Below are positions 44,328 through 53,563 of a DNA stretch of 64,000 nucleotides, in pieces. A program made the translations under genes and the position numbers. This DNA is from Thermoproteota archaeon. Lineage in GTDB: Archaea > Korarchaeota > Korarchaeia > Korarchaeales > Korarchaeaceae. The stretch covers positions 784,693 through 848,692 of the forward strand of contig JALSOH010000004.1 in NCBI GenBank assembly GCA_026986575.1, given 5' to 3'. The notes below the pieces were generated by a model. It was given only the letters and a program-made list of their open reading frames with translations, was not told where the DNA came from and ran no database searches. How positions within the stretch are numbered: position 1 is the stretch's first letter; the number at the start of each line of letters is the position of its first letter.

Positions 44328-46103
44328 CTAACCTGATTCACGCAGTGTCTCCCTAGCGAGCCTCACTAGATTGACCATGACCAATAAGAGACCCCCGTCA
44401 TCTCCCAAGGCGACGGCTGCCCACAAGGGGATATACCCAATCACTCCAAGCAGGGCTGCTACAGCCTTGAAGGTACCCACAAAGGCCATATTCGACCAGA
44501 AGGTGGATACCACGGACCTGGAAGCCCTGAACAGCCATGGCAGTGACGAGATGCCTGACACAAGGGCCACATCGCCTGCCTCGATTGAGGCCTCCAAACT
44601 ACCAACGGCCACACCTAAATCGGCCGCAGCGAGGGCCGGGGCATCATTTATCCCGTCACCGACCATCGCGACATATCCGAACTCCTTCAGCCTCTTGACT
44701 ATCTCAACCTTCCCTTCTGGGGAGAGGTCCGCGTAGAGCTCGTGGATCCCCAAGCCCACGGCTACCGGTCTGGCGTTCTCCTCCCTGTCACCGGTGAGCA
44801 TGGCAACGCGGAGACCCATCTCCTTCAGTCGCCCGATCACCTCCTTAGCTAAGGGATTCACCTCGTCCCCAAGCGACACGTACCCGTGTCTCCCTCCAAC
44901 CGAGGCATGAACAACGACACCCCCGCTCGTAACCTCCTCAACCCCTACGAAGGACGCCTTTCCCGCGACCACCTCCGCCCCGTCTACTAACCCCCTTATC
45001 CCCTCACCCGGTACCTCTTCTACTTCCTCGGGTATCGAGAGCTTCAGACCCCTCCTCTTGGCTTCCTCCACAAGAGCTCTGGCCACGGGATGCTGCGAAG
45101 CCAGCTCTAGAGAAGCTAACAGCCTGAAGTCCTCTACATCCATGTGTAGCTCCCTCACCACCAGTCTCCCCAATGTGAGGGTACCGGTCTTGTCGATGGC
45201 TACGGCCCTTACCTTGGCAGCCATCTCTACAGGGGCGGATCCCTTGAACAGCACTCCTCTCCTCGCAGCCACAGCCAACGATGTGAGGGTCGTGGCCGGA
45301 GCGGCAACAAGGAAGGCACTCGGACAGGCGACGGCCACCAGAACTATGGATGCTCTCACTCCTAGGAGGGCCCATGCCAGCGCGGAGAGGGCGAGCATCG
45401 ACGGGAGGTAGTACTTGCTGAACCTCTGGACCAGCCTCTCTCCGGAGGACTTCCTTCCCTTGAACTCCTCCACCATGGCGAGTATGCGCGAGATGAATGC
45501 CTCCTTCCCAACCCTCAGGGCTCTTATGACTAGGCTTCCCTCGACTAGGAGGGAGCCGGAGTGGACGTAGCTGCCCATCTCCACCCTCACAGGGAGAGGT
45601 TCGCCGGTCACCACCGACTGATCCAAGTGCCCCTTACCTCTGACCACCAGCCCGTCCACGGGGACCCTCTCGCCCCTAGCCACCACCACTAGGTCCCCCT
45701 TCCTTATGGAATCGAATCCCACCTCCAAGAGGGAGCCGTCCCTCTCCACTTTGGCCTTCCTCGGGAGGTACTCCATCAACTCCTTCAACCCAGACTCAGC
45801 CCTCTCCATGGCCACATGCTCCAGTATCTCGGCCAGTCCGAACATTCCGAGGAGGAGGGTACCCTCAAGGTGGAGGTCTAGCCAGTAGGTTAGGCCACCA
45901 ACCCCGACCATCAGCAGGTTAATCACATGCTCTAGCTCCGCCTTCCTCTCGTGGAGCACCTCCCAAGCCGTGTAGGAGGAGATCATGACTATCAGTAAGA
46001 GGAGTAGAAGCGAATCCAAGCCCTCTATACCGGTTACGTGCAAGATCACTGATATCAGCGATGCGATCAGCACTGAAGCCCAGAAGAGATCCTCCAGCTC
46101 CAA
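44328..46103 (-). CDS. P1B-type heavy-metal ATPase (CPS motif, no N-terminal metal-binding domain)
   Basis: 591 residues. TGEP at 166-169, the transmembrane metal motif C260-P-S262, the phosphorylated Asp304 in DKTGTLT, the SQHP motif at 337-339 (P1B-specific) and MVGDGINDAPAL are all present. CPS differs from the usual CPC, SPC or CPH, so the metal cannot be assigned. No Cys-rich domain precedes the first helix. It should export a transition metal across the membrane. Divergent from a methyltransferase gene. Confidence 0.88.
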   Translation of the reverse strand: MELEDLFWASVLIASLISVILHVTGIEGLDSLLLLLLIVMISSYTAWEVLHERKAELEHVINLLMVGVGGLTYWLDLHLEGTLLLGMFGLAEILEHVAMERAESGLKELMEYLPRKAKVERDGSLLEVGFDSIRKGDLVVVARGERVPVDGLVVRGKGHLDQSVVTGEPLPVRVEMGSYVHSGSLLVEGSLVIRALRVGKEAFISRILAMVEEFKGRKSSGERLVQRFSKYYLPSMLALSALAWALLGVRASIVLVAVACPSAFLVAAPATTLTSLAVAARRGVLFKGSAPVEMAAKVRAVAIDKTGTLTLGRLVVRELHMDVEDFRLLASLELASQHPVARALVEEAKRRGLKLSIPEEVEEVPGEGIRGLVDGAEVVAGKASFVGVEEVTSGGVVVHASVGGRHGYVSLGDEVNPLAKEVIGRLKEMGLRVAMLTGDREENARPVAVGLGIHELYADLSPEGKVEIVKRLKEFGYVAMVGDGINDAPALAAADLGVAVGSLEASIEAGDVALVSGISSLPWLFRASRSVVSTFWSNMAFVGTFKAVAALLGVIGYIPLWAAVALGDDGGLLLVMVNLVRLARETLRESG

Positions 46104-46156
46104 GTTTCTCCCCTTGAGCTAGAGGGTCCCTTAAATAATATGCTCCCCCCACCTCA

Positions 46157-46654
46157 ATGATGGAGATGGATTGGAAGGACCTCCTGATAGATCTGTACAT
46201 GAGGAGAGCGGAAAAGAACGTCTTAGAGGTAGGTACAGGTTTCGGAGCTAACTTATCTCTCCTCTTGGAGGTCTTCCCAGATTCTACGATAGTGACAGTT
46301 GATCCCGAACTCTCCGCATCGAACAGGGTTCCTCAGGGGGTTCACTTCGTCCAATCAAGCGCCGAAAGCCTACCCTTCCGGGACGAATCCTTCGATCTGC
46401 TCTCGACCGTTGCCACGATTCACCACCTCACCGACGTTCAGGCAGCGCTTGGCGAGTTCAGGAGGGTACTCAGATGCACCGGCAGGCTGGTCATAATGGA
46501 CTGGACCCCCGACTCTAGGTACAATCCACATGGGAGGGAGAGGGTGGCGAGGAGCATGGAAGAGGTAATGTCCTCCGTGGACCACTATGTACAGGTCATC
46601 CACATGGAGGAGGAAGAGGATTACTACGTGATATGCGGGGCCAAGCTCTGCTGA
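46157..46654 (+). CDS. Class I SAM-dependent methyltransferase
   Basis: 165 residues. VLEVGTGFGANLSLLLEVFP is motif I, VTVDPELSA the acidic strand, AESLPFRDESFDLLSTVATIHHLTD motifs II-III. Short for the family and without a substrate domain. An AT-rich box at 46132-46142 sits about 20 bases before ATG 46157. The substrate is not predictable; the neighbour P1B ATPase suggests nothing firm. Confidence 0.8.
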   Translation: MMEMDWKDLLIDLYMRRAEKNVLEVGTGFGANLSLLLEVFPDSTIVTVDPELSASNRVPQGVHFVQSSAESLPFRDESFDLLSTVATIHHLTDVQAALGEFRRVLRCTGRLVIMDWTPDSRYNPHGRERVARSMEEVMSSVDHYVQVIHMEEEEDYYVICGAKLC

Positions 46655-46673
46655 GCTGGCGATAAACCTAAAT

Positions 46674-46709
46674 ATGATAATATTAATTATCATAATGAGA
46701 ATTATCATG
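46674..46709 (+). promoter_or_regulatory. Operator array of AAA ATPase 2
   Basis: ATGATAAT and ATTATCAT form perfect 8-bp arms around ATTA (46674-46693). The half-site ATTATCAT recurs at 46701-46708 and its AT overlaps the ATG start codon at 46707. An AT-rich TATA-like segment (CTAAATATG, 46668-46676) overlaps the first arm. Same layout as at 39737-39791, with a different sequence. Confidence 0.6.
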
Positions 46710-48035
46710 TTTGTGGACAGGAAGGAGGAGCTGGAAGCCCTGAAAGAGAGGCTGGAATCTGACTCGTTCGAGTTCATAGTGGTGATGGGGAGGAGGAGAA
46801 TAGGGAAGACCCGTCTCATCTTGGAAGCTGTCAAGGGAAAGGATTACATCTATTATCTGGCGGTTGAGGGAGGTAACTTAAGGTACTTCAAGCTGACGGC
46901 ATCCCGCCTCGTTCCTCAGGCTAGGTACGCGATGGAGGATTGGGAATCTATATTCACTTTCCTGAAGGACAGGATAGTGGTTATAGACGAATTCCCTAAC
47001 ATGGTGAAGGAAGATCCTAGTGTCGTCTCGGTCTTCCAGAGGATAGTTGACTTACACCTGCGCGGTACTAGGACGAAGCTGATTCTGTGCGGTTCCTCAG
47101 TCTCCATGATGAAGGATAAGGTCCTCTCCTACAAGAGCCCATTGTACGGCAGGAGGACCTCCACCCTCAGGCTGGGTCCCCTGAGGTTCCCCGACCTCAA
47201 GGGATTCTTCCCCTCCTCAAGTTGGGAGGAGCTTGTAGAGATCTACGGCTTTGCTGACGGGGTCCCCTACTACCTGAGCAAGGTCAGGACACCCTTCTGG
47301 TCTTGGTTGGAGAGCGAGCTAAAGTCACCAGACACGTTCCTCAAGGAGGAGGTGGACTTCCTGCTTAAATACGAGTTCACCGAGCTATCCACCTACAGGA
47401 AGATACTGGAGGCCATAGCCCACGGGAAGAACACTCCCAAGGAGATAAGGGACTATACAGGGTTGAGTCACTCGGACCTAACTCCCTACCTGAGAAACCT
47501 GATGGATGTGGAGCTCGTGGTCAGGGAGGTCCCGGTCACCGACAGGTGGAACTCCAAGAGGGGACGCTACTACTTAGCGGACAACTTCCTCACCTTCTGG
47601 TTCAGGTTCGTGGCGCCAAACCTCTCCCTCATAGAGGAGGGACTTCTAGACGTGGAAACTGTGAGAGCGAGTTACCCGCAGTATTTAGGAATTATCTTCG
47701 AGAAGGTGGCGAGGGAGGTCGTGATAAGCCTCATCAGAAGTGGGAGACTCGGCATGAGGGTTACAAGGCTCGGCAGGTGGTGGGGGAGAGGTGAGGAGAT
47801 AGATCTGGTGTTGGTAGACGATGAGAAGAGAAAGGCGCTACTCATGGAGGCCAAGTGGTCTGATTTAAGCGCTAAGGATGTGAGAAGGGTTGTCAGGGAG
47901 CTGATGCGCAAGGGACAGCTCCTATTAGAGGGATACGATAAGGAATACCTGATTGTAGCTAGGAGGGCCGAGGAAGTTGAGGGGGTAAGGGTACTGGACC
48001 TCAGATCGTTCGGTGAGGTCTTCGGAGGAGCTTGA
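46707..48035 (+). CDS. Archaeal AAA ATPase 2 with DUF234-type C-terminal domain
   Basis: 442 residues from ATG 46707 (longer start 46674 unlikely, as it lies in the operator). Starts MFVDRKEELEAL as such ATPases usually do, Walker A GRRRIGKTR (28-36), Walker B IVVIDEFP, sensor ILCGSS, then a winged helix (GKNTPKEIRDYTGLSHSDLTPYL) and a nuclease-like end in which GEEIDLVLVDDEKRKALLMEAKW carries the D...ExK pattern. Partner unknown. Carries its own private palindrome; see AAA ATPases 1 and 3. Confidence 0.86.
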   Translation: MFVDRKEELEALKERLESDSFEFIVVMGRRRIGKTRLILEAVKGKDYIYYLAVEGGNLRYFKLTASRLVPQARYAMEDWESIFTFLKDRIVVIDEFPNMVKEDPSVVSVFQRIVDLHLRGTRTKLILCGSSVSMMKDKVLSYKSPLYGRRTSTLRLGPLRFPDLKGFFPSSSWEELVEIYGFADGVPYYLSKVRTPFWSWLESELKSPDTFLKEEVDFLLKYEFTELSTYRKILEAIAHGKNTPKEIRDYTGLSHSDLTPYLRNLMDVELVVREVPVTDRWNSKRGRYYLADNFLTFWFRFVAPNLSLIEEGLLDVETVRASYPQYLGIIFEKVAREVVISLIRSGRLGMRVTRLGRWWGRGEEIDLVLVDDEKRKALLMEAKWSDLSAKDVRRVVRELMRKGQLLLEGYDKEYLIVARRAEEVEGVRVLDLRSFGEVFGGA

Positions 48036-48055
48036 TTAATTCCCCCGTGGGATTG

Positions 48056-49495
48056 CTATTCCAATCCTAGATGATGGAGCATGTGATGGTAGTGATCTAC
48101 GGGCATGAGGTGCCAGAAGGCCCTCTCCACCACCTCTGACAGGGCCGGATGGATGTGCATCCCCGTGGATATGGCCATGTATGTGGGGTCCCTCGAGTAC
48201 ATTAGGGTCACGATCTCCTGTATCAGGATCGAGGCGTGGGGCCCTATTATGTGAGCGCCAACTATGACGCCGCTCTCCGCATCGACTATCACCTTAACGA
48301 AGTAGTCTCTGACGCCCATTGCCTCTCCTTTGGCCGTGTCCTCGTATCTGTGGAACCCTATGAGCACTCTGTCCTTCCCTAGCTTCTCTACGGCTTCAGC
48401 CTCTCTCATCCCCACGGAGGCCACCTCCGGGTAGGTGAAGACAGCATGAGGAACTGCGTGGTAGCTCATCTTGACCTTGTGACCCATTATGTTGTAGAAG
48501 ATGACCTTGGACTCGTAGTTGGCCACATGCTTAAACAGGTACTTGCCGTTCGCGTCACCGCATACCCATACTCCCGGCTGGGAGGCCTCCAGATACTCAT
48601 TCACCTTTATCCAACCCTGCTCATCTGTCTCTATGCCAGCCCTCTCCGGATGGAGTATGTCCGTGTTGGGCGCCCTGCCGGCCGCCATCAAGATCTCGTC
48701 AGCGACGAAGGTGACCTCCTCATCCGTCTCCCTGTTTATTGCGATGAGCTCCTTCTTACCGTCGGGCGTCTTCTTGGCCTTAACGACCTCGTGATTCGTG
48801 TATATGTCAACGAACCTCCCCAGCTCCCTCTTGGCCAGCTTGGAGACCTCAGGTTCCTCTTGAGGTAGGAACTGGGGGTTTCTCCCTATGATAGTTACCT
48901 TAGTGCCCATCGCTGAGAAGAAGTGGCCGAATTCAGCCGCTATATAGCCTCCCCCAATTATCGCAAGGGAGTCGGGCCTCTCAAAGAGGTGGAAGACCGT
49001 CTTGTTGGTGTGATAGCCTACCTCCTCCAGCCCCTCTATCGGGGGGATGTAGGGCTTAGATCCCGAACAGAGGAGGATTAGGTTCGACTTGATCAGCTTG
49101 TCCCCCACCTTAAGCGTGTAGGGGGCGACGAACTCCGCCACCTCCTGATAATAGTCTATGTTCGGATGCTGGCTCAATCCCCTCCTTATCATCTCTATCT
49201 CCGGATCTATCAGGCTACGCATCCTCCTCATTACCCTCTCATAGTCTACCTTCCTTATCTCAACATCTATGCCGAAGCGACGGGCGTCCTCCACTATCCT
49301 GAGGACATCGGCGGAGTGTATGAGGATCTTGGAGGGTATACATCCCCTGGTGAGGCAGATGCCTCCAGGCTCGTCTTTGTCTATCACGGCCACCTTCATA
49401 TCAGGATTGTGGTGGAGGAGGCCATCAACTATGTTCATCGCGGTTCCAGTACCTATGGCTATGGCGTCATACTCCACGGGCTCTGGCATGCTCAT
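48056..49495 (-). CDS. Dihydrolipoamide dehydrogenase-like / mercuric-reductase-like flavoprotein
   Basis: 479 residues. GGICLTRGCIPSK holds the redox CxxxxC disulfide, IAIGTGTAMN the first FAD loop, AIIGGGYIAAEFGHFFSAMG the NAD(P)H loop, GVWVCGDANGKYLF the second FAD contact, and HIHPALSEVVERAF the catalytic His-Glu of the C-terminal dimer domain. No 2-oxoacid dehydrogenase genes lie nearby, so its partner is uncertain. A CTTTAAAG box at 49515-49522 precedes ATG 49495. Confidence 0.85.
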   Translation of the reverse strand: MSMPEPVEYDAIAIGTGTAMNIVDGLLHHNPDMKVAVIDKDEPGGICLTRGCIPSKILIHSADVLRIVEDARRFGIDVEIRKVDYERVMRRMRSLIDPEIEMIRRGLSQHPNIDYYQEVAEFVAPYTLKVGDKLIKSNLILLCSGSKPYIPPIEGLEEVGYHTNKTVFHLFERPDSLAIIGGGYIAAEFGHFFSAMGTKVTIIGRNPQFLPQEEPEVSKLAKRELGRFVDIYTNHEVVKAKKTPDGKKELIAINRETDEEVTFVADEILMAAGRAPNTDILHPERAGIETDEQGWIKVNEYLEASQPGVWVCGDANGKYLFKHVANYESKVIFYNIMGHKVKMSYHAVPHAVFTYPEVASVGMREAEAVEKLGKDRVLIGFHRYEDTAKGEAMGVRDYFVKVIVDAESGVIVGAHIIGPHASILIQEIVTLMYSRDPTYMAISTGMHIHPALSEVVERAFWHLMPVDHYHHMLHHLGLE

Positions 49496-49803
49496 CCCGG
49501 CCTAGGAGAGGGTGTCTTTAAAGTACTTGACTCTTGCAGAGGCCCGCGCAAATGAACTGACGGAGGTAGGTCCCAGATCTGAAGTAGTTCCTCCGGAGAG
49601 AGAATCCAGAAGGGCTAAAACTGGCCCAACTTGAGCCTGCTAAGTAGTTTCCAGCTGGACAGACAAGGCACAGCACATTATAACTGCCCGAGCTCCCATG
49701 ACTGTTGAGTACTTTGAGGCGTAATGGCTCTAAAACCTTCGGAACTTTTTTAGCTGTGTCATGTGTCCGATAACTCTTAAATATGATCCCGGCGATCCTT
49801 TAA
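49496..49803. other. 308-base stretch without a recognisable gene
   Basis: Holds the promoter of the flavoprotein gene on its left side and an AT-rich box (CTTAAATATG, 49785-49795) before the acylphosphatase relic on its right. I see no other ORF, RNA gene or repeat. Confidence 0.35.
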
Positions 49804-50123
49804 ATGGTGAAGGGAAGGCTTCTTATCGAGAGAGAAAGTTTAGGACATAGGTTACCGCATGTTCGTACTAAATTTAGCTAATGAGCATGGCTTGACTGGT
49901 TTTCAAGCTCGTAATGTGGGAAAGAAGGCAGTAGAGGCTCTATACTAGGGGGGCGATGAAGCGGGAGATCTTTCGAGGACGGGATCAATTGGTTAGTGCC
50001 TGAGGTGCTCGAGTGGATAGGATTCATTTCGAGGACTACGAAGGGCCGGTCAAGGACGTAGAGAGGTTCAGGGCCCTGAAGAGGGACGTGGCGCTGATAA
50101 AGGGGAGGTCGGGGGTAGAGTAG
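49804..50123 (+). pseudogene. Decayed second copy of the acylphosphatase-like gene
   Basis: After ATG 49804 the strand reads VKGRLLIE, then (shifted) TAG in place of Gln in ERV-x-DIGYRMF, GYRMFVLNLANEHGLTGFQ, ARNVGKKAVEALY, TAG, GGDEAG and, further on, FEDYEGPVKDVERFRALKRD and VALIKGRSGVE-TAG. The same words occur in the 29455-29985 gene (GYRMFLLNLASEHDLTGFQ, ARNVGKNVVEALYEG, FEDYEGPVKDIEMF, DVALIKERLGIK). The coiled-coil middle is missing here. At least two nonsense codons and two frameshifts, so inactive. Confidence 0.75.
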
Positions 50124-50270
50124 TGGTCTCTAATAACATTCCTAATTAACTCGTAAGCTAATAGCAAAAGCCCGGAATAACTCTTGGCTACCTTCAGGCT
50201 TCTATCTTCCCAGCCGGTCATCGACAGCTCGCTTTAAAACCCCCGTCGATTGGGATCTCTCGGGATTTCT

Positions 50271-51185
50271 ATGAGGTATGAGCAGTTGGGGAGGACAGGT
50301 ATAAAGGTCTCCAAAATAGGACTGGGGACATGGCAGTTCGGCGCCAGCTATTGGGGTTGGGGGAAGGAAATAGGTGAAGAGGAGGCCATCTCCATAATAA
50401 GGAGGGCCTTGGAACTCGGAATCAACTTCATAGATACTGCGGAGATATACGGATGGGGGAGGTCCGAGAGGGTAATAGGGAAGGCGCTGAGCCGGTTGGA
50501 CAGGGAGGAAGTGGTGATAGCCACCAAGGTCTTTCCCTACAGGGTCACCGTCTCAGGAGTACTGAAGGCGCTGAGAAACAGTCTGAGGAGGCTGAACACC
50601 AGTTACGTGGACTTATACCAGATCCACTGGCCCAGCCCCATATTCCCCCTGAAGGGGGCGATGAGGGCGCTGGAGAGGGAGCTGGAAGAGGGGAGGATAA
50701 GGGCCATAGGGGTGAGCAACTTCTCCTTAAAGCAGATGGAGGAGGCCAGGAGCTACCTCCAGAGGCACGACCTAGCCAGTGACCAGATCGAGTACAATCT
50801 CCTCAAGAGGGATCCAGAGAGAGATCTAATCCCTCATTGCCAGAGGGAAGGTATCACGATAATAGCGTATAGCCCTCTAGCACAGGGACTGCTTACCGGG
50901 AAGTACGGGCCGGGGAGGATGCCTAAGGGACTGCAGAGGAGGCTGAACATATGGCACCTTTACGGGAGGATCGATTGGTCGGTGGTTGAGAGGCTGAAGG
51001 AACTAGCGGACAGGAAGGGAGGAGAACCGAGTCCTGCCCAGCTCGCTCTGGCGTGGGTGATAAGAGATGAGGGAGTGGACGCAATCCCCGGGGCTAAGAG
51101 CCTGGATCAACTCAGGAGCAATGCTAAAGCTGCGGAGATAGAACTTAGTGATGAAGACATCTCCTTCCTTGAAGTTCCCGAATGA
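50271..51185 (+). CDS. Aldo-keto reductase
   Basis: 304 residues from ATG 50271 (seven codons shorter than the longest frame). MRYEQLGRTGIKVSKIGLGTWQFG, the catalytic NFIDTAEIYGWGRSE (Asp, Tyr), ATKVFP (Lys), VDLYQIHWP (His) and GVSNFSLKQME are intact, with the NADPH site IPGAKSLDQL near the end. A TATA-like box at 50232-50240 lies 30 bases upstream. Substrate unknown. Confidence 0.9.
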   Translation: MRYEQLGRTGIKVSKIGLGTWQFGASYWGWGKEIGEEEAISIIRRALELGINFIDTAEIYGWGRSERVIGKALSRLDREEVVIATKVFPYRVTVSGVLKALRNSLRRLNTSYVDLYQIHWPSPIFPLKGAMRALERELEEGRIRAIGVSNFSLKQMEEARSYLQRHDLASDQIEYNLLKRDPERDLIPHCQREGITIIAYSPLAQGLLTGKYGPGRMPKGLQRRLNIWHLYGRIDWSVVERLKELADRKGGEPSPAQLALAWVIRDEGVDAIPGAKSLDQLRSNAKAAEIELSDEDISFLEVPE

Positions 51186-51361
51186 CCCTTCCGTGACGAT
51201 CGATCCAAACGCAACTGCAATCTGACATCGATCTGTGGGTACGATGACTTGCATGAGAAGTTCCCGATGACTCGAGAGCCATCTTGTCCATCAGCTCGTC
51301 TTCACCTTCATCGCGCCCACTCAGGAGGGGATCTTTATTACTCTCCCTCCCCGTAGGGCAT

Positions 51362-52036
51362 GTGGATAGATCCTACATATACTACCCGCTCGCCATGATG
51401 CTGATAATGCTCCTCTTCCTCTTCCTACTCCCCATAATGCTCCTGCTCTTCTTGGGCATGGTGGGGAGGGCCTTCACCAAGATAGGTTTGGCTCCTTGGC
51501 AGACATGGATTCTCCTTCTCTCCACTCTGGTAGGCAGTGCGGTGAACATCCCTGTGTGGGAGAAGAGGACTTACGAGGTCGTGGACGAAGTCGAAGTACT
51601 TTTCCTCAGGGTGAAACTCCCTCCAGTCAGGATAGAGAGGAGAATCGTGATAGCGGTTAACTTGGGAGGGGCGCTCATCCCCACTGCATTCTCCCTCTTC
51701 CTCCTATCTAAGATTGGTCTCAGGCCGGGGATCATAGCCTCGCTGGCCATCGTGACTCTTGTTAGTTATGCCTTCAGCAGGCCAGTCAGAGGTGTGGGCA
51801 TTGTGATGCCCTTTTACATGGCCCCGATAACAGCAGCTCTCTCCTCACTGATACTAGCTCCCCAATATACTGGGGTCAGCGCCTACGTGTCAGGGACTCT
51901 CGGAACCCTGATAGGGGCTGATCTGCTCAGACTTAGGGAAGTGGAGAAGATAGGCAGCGGCCTAGTGAGCATAGGTGGAGCAGGTGTGTTCGACGGCATA
52001 TTCCTCTCTGGGGTGCTGGCTGTCCTCCTCAGTTGA
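51362..52036 (+). CDS. DUF1614 membrane protein
   Basis: 224 residues from GTG 51362, chosen because a CTTTATTA box sits about 28 bases upstream (51327-51334) and the longer frame from 51284 adds a polar, unlikely N-terminus. Six or more helices; GADLLRLREVEKIGSGLVSIGGAGVFDGIFLSG is the DUF1614 signature at the C-terminus. Function unknown. Confidence 0.82.
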   Translation: MDRSYIYYPLAMMLIMLLFLFLLPIMLLLFLGMVGRAFTKIGLAPWQTWILLLSTLVGSAVNIPVWEKRTYEVVDEVEVLFLRVKLPPVRIERRIVIAVNLGGALIPTAFSLFLLSKIGLRPGIIASLAIVTLVSYAFSRPVRGVGIVMPFYMAPITAALSSLILAPQYTGVSAYVSGTLGTLIGADLLRLREVEKIGSGLVSIGGAGVFDGIFLSGVLAVLLS

Positions 52037-52148
52037 CGACCTCGCATCATACGATGCGCTCCAAAAACGTTGTTCTGGGGGAGTGCAAACGGTTAACGCT
52101 AAAGTGTTAAAAAGTAGAAAGTTGTGGGGGTTAATGCTCTTAGTCAGA

Positions 52149-52781
52149 TCATCCCCCTAAGCTGAGCTCTCCAGATCCCTTGGCTACATTGTGCTTCTTC
52201 GTGAACATGTCCTCATCCGCCATGGCGAAGATGAACGCGATCTTGGTCCTTAGCTTCAGGTCCTTGTCGTACTTATCACCCGTTGATAACTTTCTCTTGA
52301 ACTCTATAGTGGTCACACCGCTCTTCTCCGATCCTCCATAAGATAGGATGTCGTTCCTGCCTCCCAGCTTCTCATCCGGTGGATGGGGTCCTGTTTCTCC
52401 TGTGGAATAGGCATCAATGACCGTAGCCTTGCCGTCCTTCACCCATCCTATCACCATGTCCGCGTCTTTCATCCTCTTCGTTGGCTCAAATCCTATCGCA
52501 ACCCATCCCTTGGTCTTTCCTACCAAGGCCATGTAGAGGTACTCTCCGTCAGTTTTCCAGTAGACCTTGAATCTTCCCTCCGCCAGTTCCAGTTCTTGAT
52601 CATACTCTCCCTTTGACACAACCCCATCGGGCTTCCACACCACTTCCTCCTTGATAGCTGTCTGTTTGGAAGTCACAGGCACAATAGGAGTTTTCTGGGC
52701 TGACTTCAACGTCATATAGAGCAGGACCGCGATGAGGATTACAAGAACGGCGATCACTCCTAGCAGAACTGACTTGTTCAT
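52149..52781 (-). CDS. Membrane-anchored DOMON-domain protein
   Basis: 210 residues. One N-terminal helix (VLLGVIAVLVILIAVLLYMTL) anchors it, followed by a DOMON sandwich (VSKGEYDQELELAEGRFKVYWKTDGEYLYMALVGKTKGWVAIGFEP). The heme-ligand Met is plausibly in the KRMKDADMVIGWV loop and GPHPPDEKLGGRND is a typical turn. DOMON domains bind heme or sugars outside the cell. A role in extracellular electron transfer would be a guess. Confidence 0.8.
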   Translation of the reverse strand: MNKSVLLGVIAVLVILIAVLLYMTLKSAQKTPIVPVTSKQTAIKEEVVWKPDGVVSKGEYDQELELAEGRFKVYWKTDGEYLYMALVGKTKGWVAIGFEPTKRMKDADMVIGWVKDGKATVIDAYSTGETGPHPPDEKLGGRNDILSYGGSEKSGVTTIEFKRKLSTGDKYDKDLKLRTKIAFIFAMADEDMFTKKHNVAKGSGELSLGG

Positions 52782-52977
52782 ATGGAGCTTGGAGTCTCAG
52801 AGTGATAAATGTGAGACCAAATTTACCCCCTAATCATGCACAAATTTATCATGAATTAGTAAAAAATTCCGAGAGATGTCAATAGTACCAATCTAAATTA
52901 ACGTTTTTATGAGTGACGTTTGGGATACCGTATGTCAAGGGATTTAAGGTTCACAGCACCACCTCCTGAGGTAGTAA

Positions 52978-53259
52978 ATGGAGACCTTGAGGCTCAGGAA
53001 GATACTCGTATGGTTGTTGAACGGTTCGAGAGGAGGGCCCACAAGGCTGAAAATATTGAAAGCTCTCAAAGAAAGACCCATGAACCCGAATCAACTCGCA
53101 AAAGCACTCGACCTGAACTACAAGACTGTGATACACCACTTAACGGTACTGGAAAGGCATGGTCTGATCGTGAGACTGGGGAGCGGCTACGGCGTTCCCT
53201 ACTTTCTCTCCGACGTATTGGAGAGGAACTGGGAGATTGTACAATCCCTCACTGGGTGA
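52978..53259 (+). CDS. ArsR-type winged-helix regulator
   Basis: 93 residues from ATG 52978 with GAGGTAG upstream. GGPTRLKILKALKERPMNPNQLAKALDLNYKTVIHHLTVLERHGLI is the whole HTH-wing unit. Its stop lies 5 bases before a small membrane-protein gene, an operon layout typical of regulator-plus-membrane-partner pairs. It may bind the AT-rich 200-base region 52782-52977 between it and the DOMON gene. Confidence 0.85.
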   Translation: METLRLRKILVWLLNGSRGGPTRLKILKALKERPMNPNQLAKALDLNYKTVIHHLTVLERHGLIVRLGSGYGVPYFLSDVLERNWEIVQSLTG

Positions 53260-53263
53260 TTCA

Positions 53264-53545
53264 ATGATCGGCATTTACTGGATCTTCAACTTGGTTCTTG
53301 TCTTCGTGGAGGCAGTCTTCTTGACACTCACCCTCAGAAACTACTCCCTCCTCCGGAATACTACCGTGGGCAAGCTTCTAGTGGCAGTATCAGCTATATT
53401 CCTAGTCCAATCGATATCGATGTTCGTGTCCTTCCTCATATGGGCGGAAATGGGATACACAGTCAATGTGGCGGGACCGCTCCTAATGATCTCGGGATTG
53501 GGCGCGTTGGGATCGGCCATTCTTTACCGAATCTCCAGCATGTAA
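53264..53545 (+). CDS. Small three-helix membrane protein
   Basis: 93 residues from ATG 53264. Three hydrophobic helices (IYWIFNLVLVFVEAVFLTLTL; LLVAVSAIFLVQSISMFVSFLIW; PLLMISGLGALGSAILYRI). It follows the ArsR-like gene by 4 bases. Such ArsR-membrane pairs are frequent in archaea; function unknown. An AGTAGAA-TAC-TTCTACT hairpin starts immediately after its stop. Confidence 0.65.
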   Translation: MIGIYWIFNLVLVFVEAVFLTLTLRNYSLLRNTTVGKLLVAVSAIFLVQSISMFVSFLIWAEMGYTVNVAGPLLMISGLGALGSAILYRISSM

Positions 53546-53546
53546 G

Positions 53547-53563
53547 TAGAATACTTCTACTCC
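53547..53563 (+). terminator. Hairpin after the ArsR-membrane operon
   Basis: AGTAGAA and TTCTACT form 7-bp arms around TAC directly behind the stop codon. No T run follows, so it could equally be an operator or an mRNA-stability element. Confidence 0.3.

Noticed and set aside
51340-51365. Third TGCCCG-N6-CGGGCA-type site at the DUF1614 start (GGGCATG)
   Set aside because: Only a 4-bp arm (CCCT/AGGG) is symmetric; too weak to claim.
52920-53267. Longer plus-strand frame over the ArsR-like gene
   Set aside because: Different frame with no family resemblance; the 52978-53259 frame encodes a clear winged helix.
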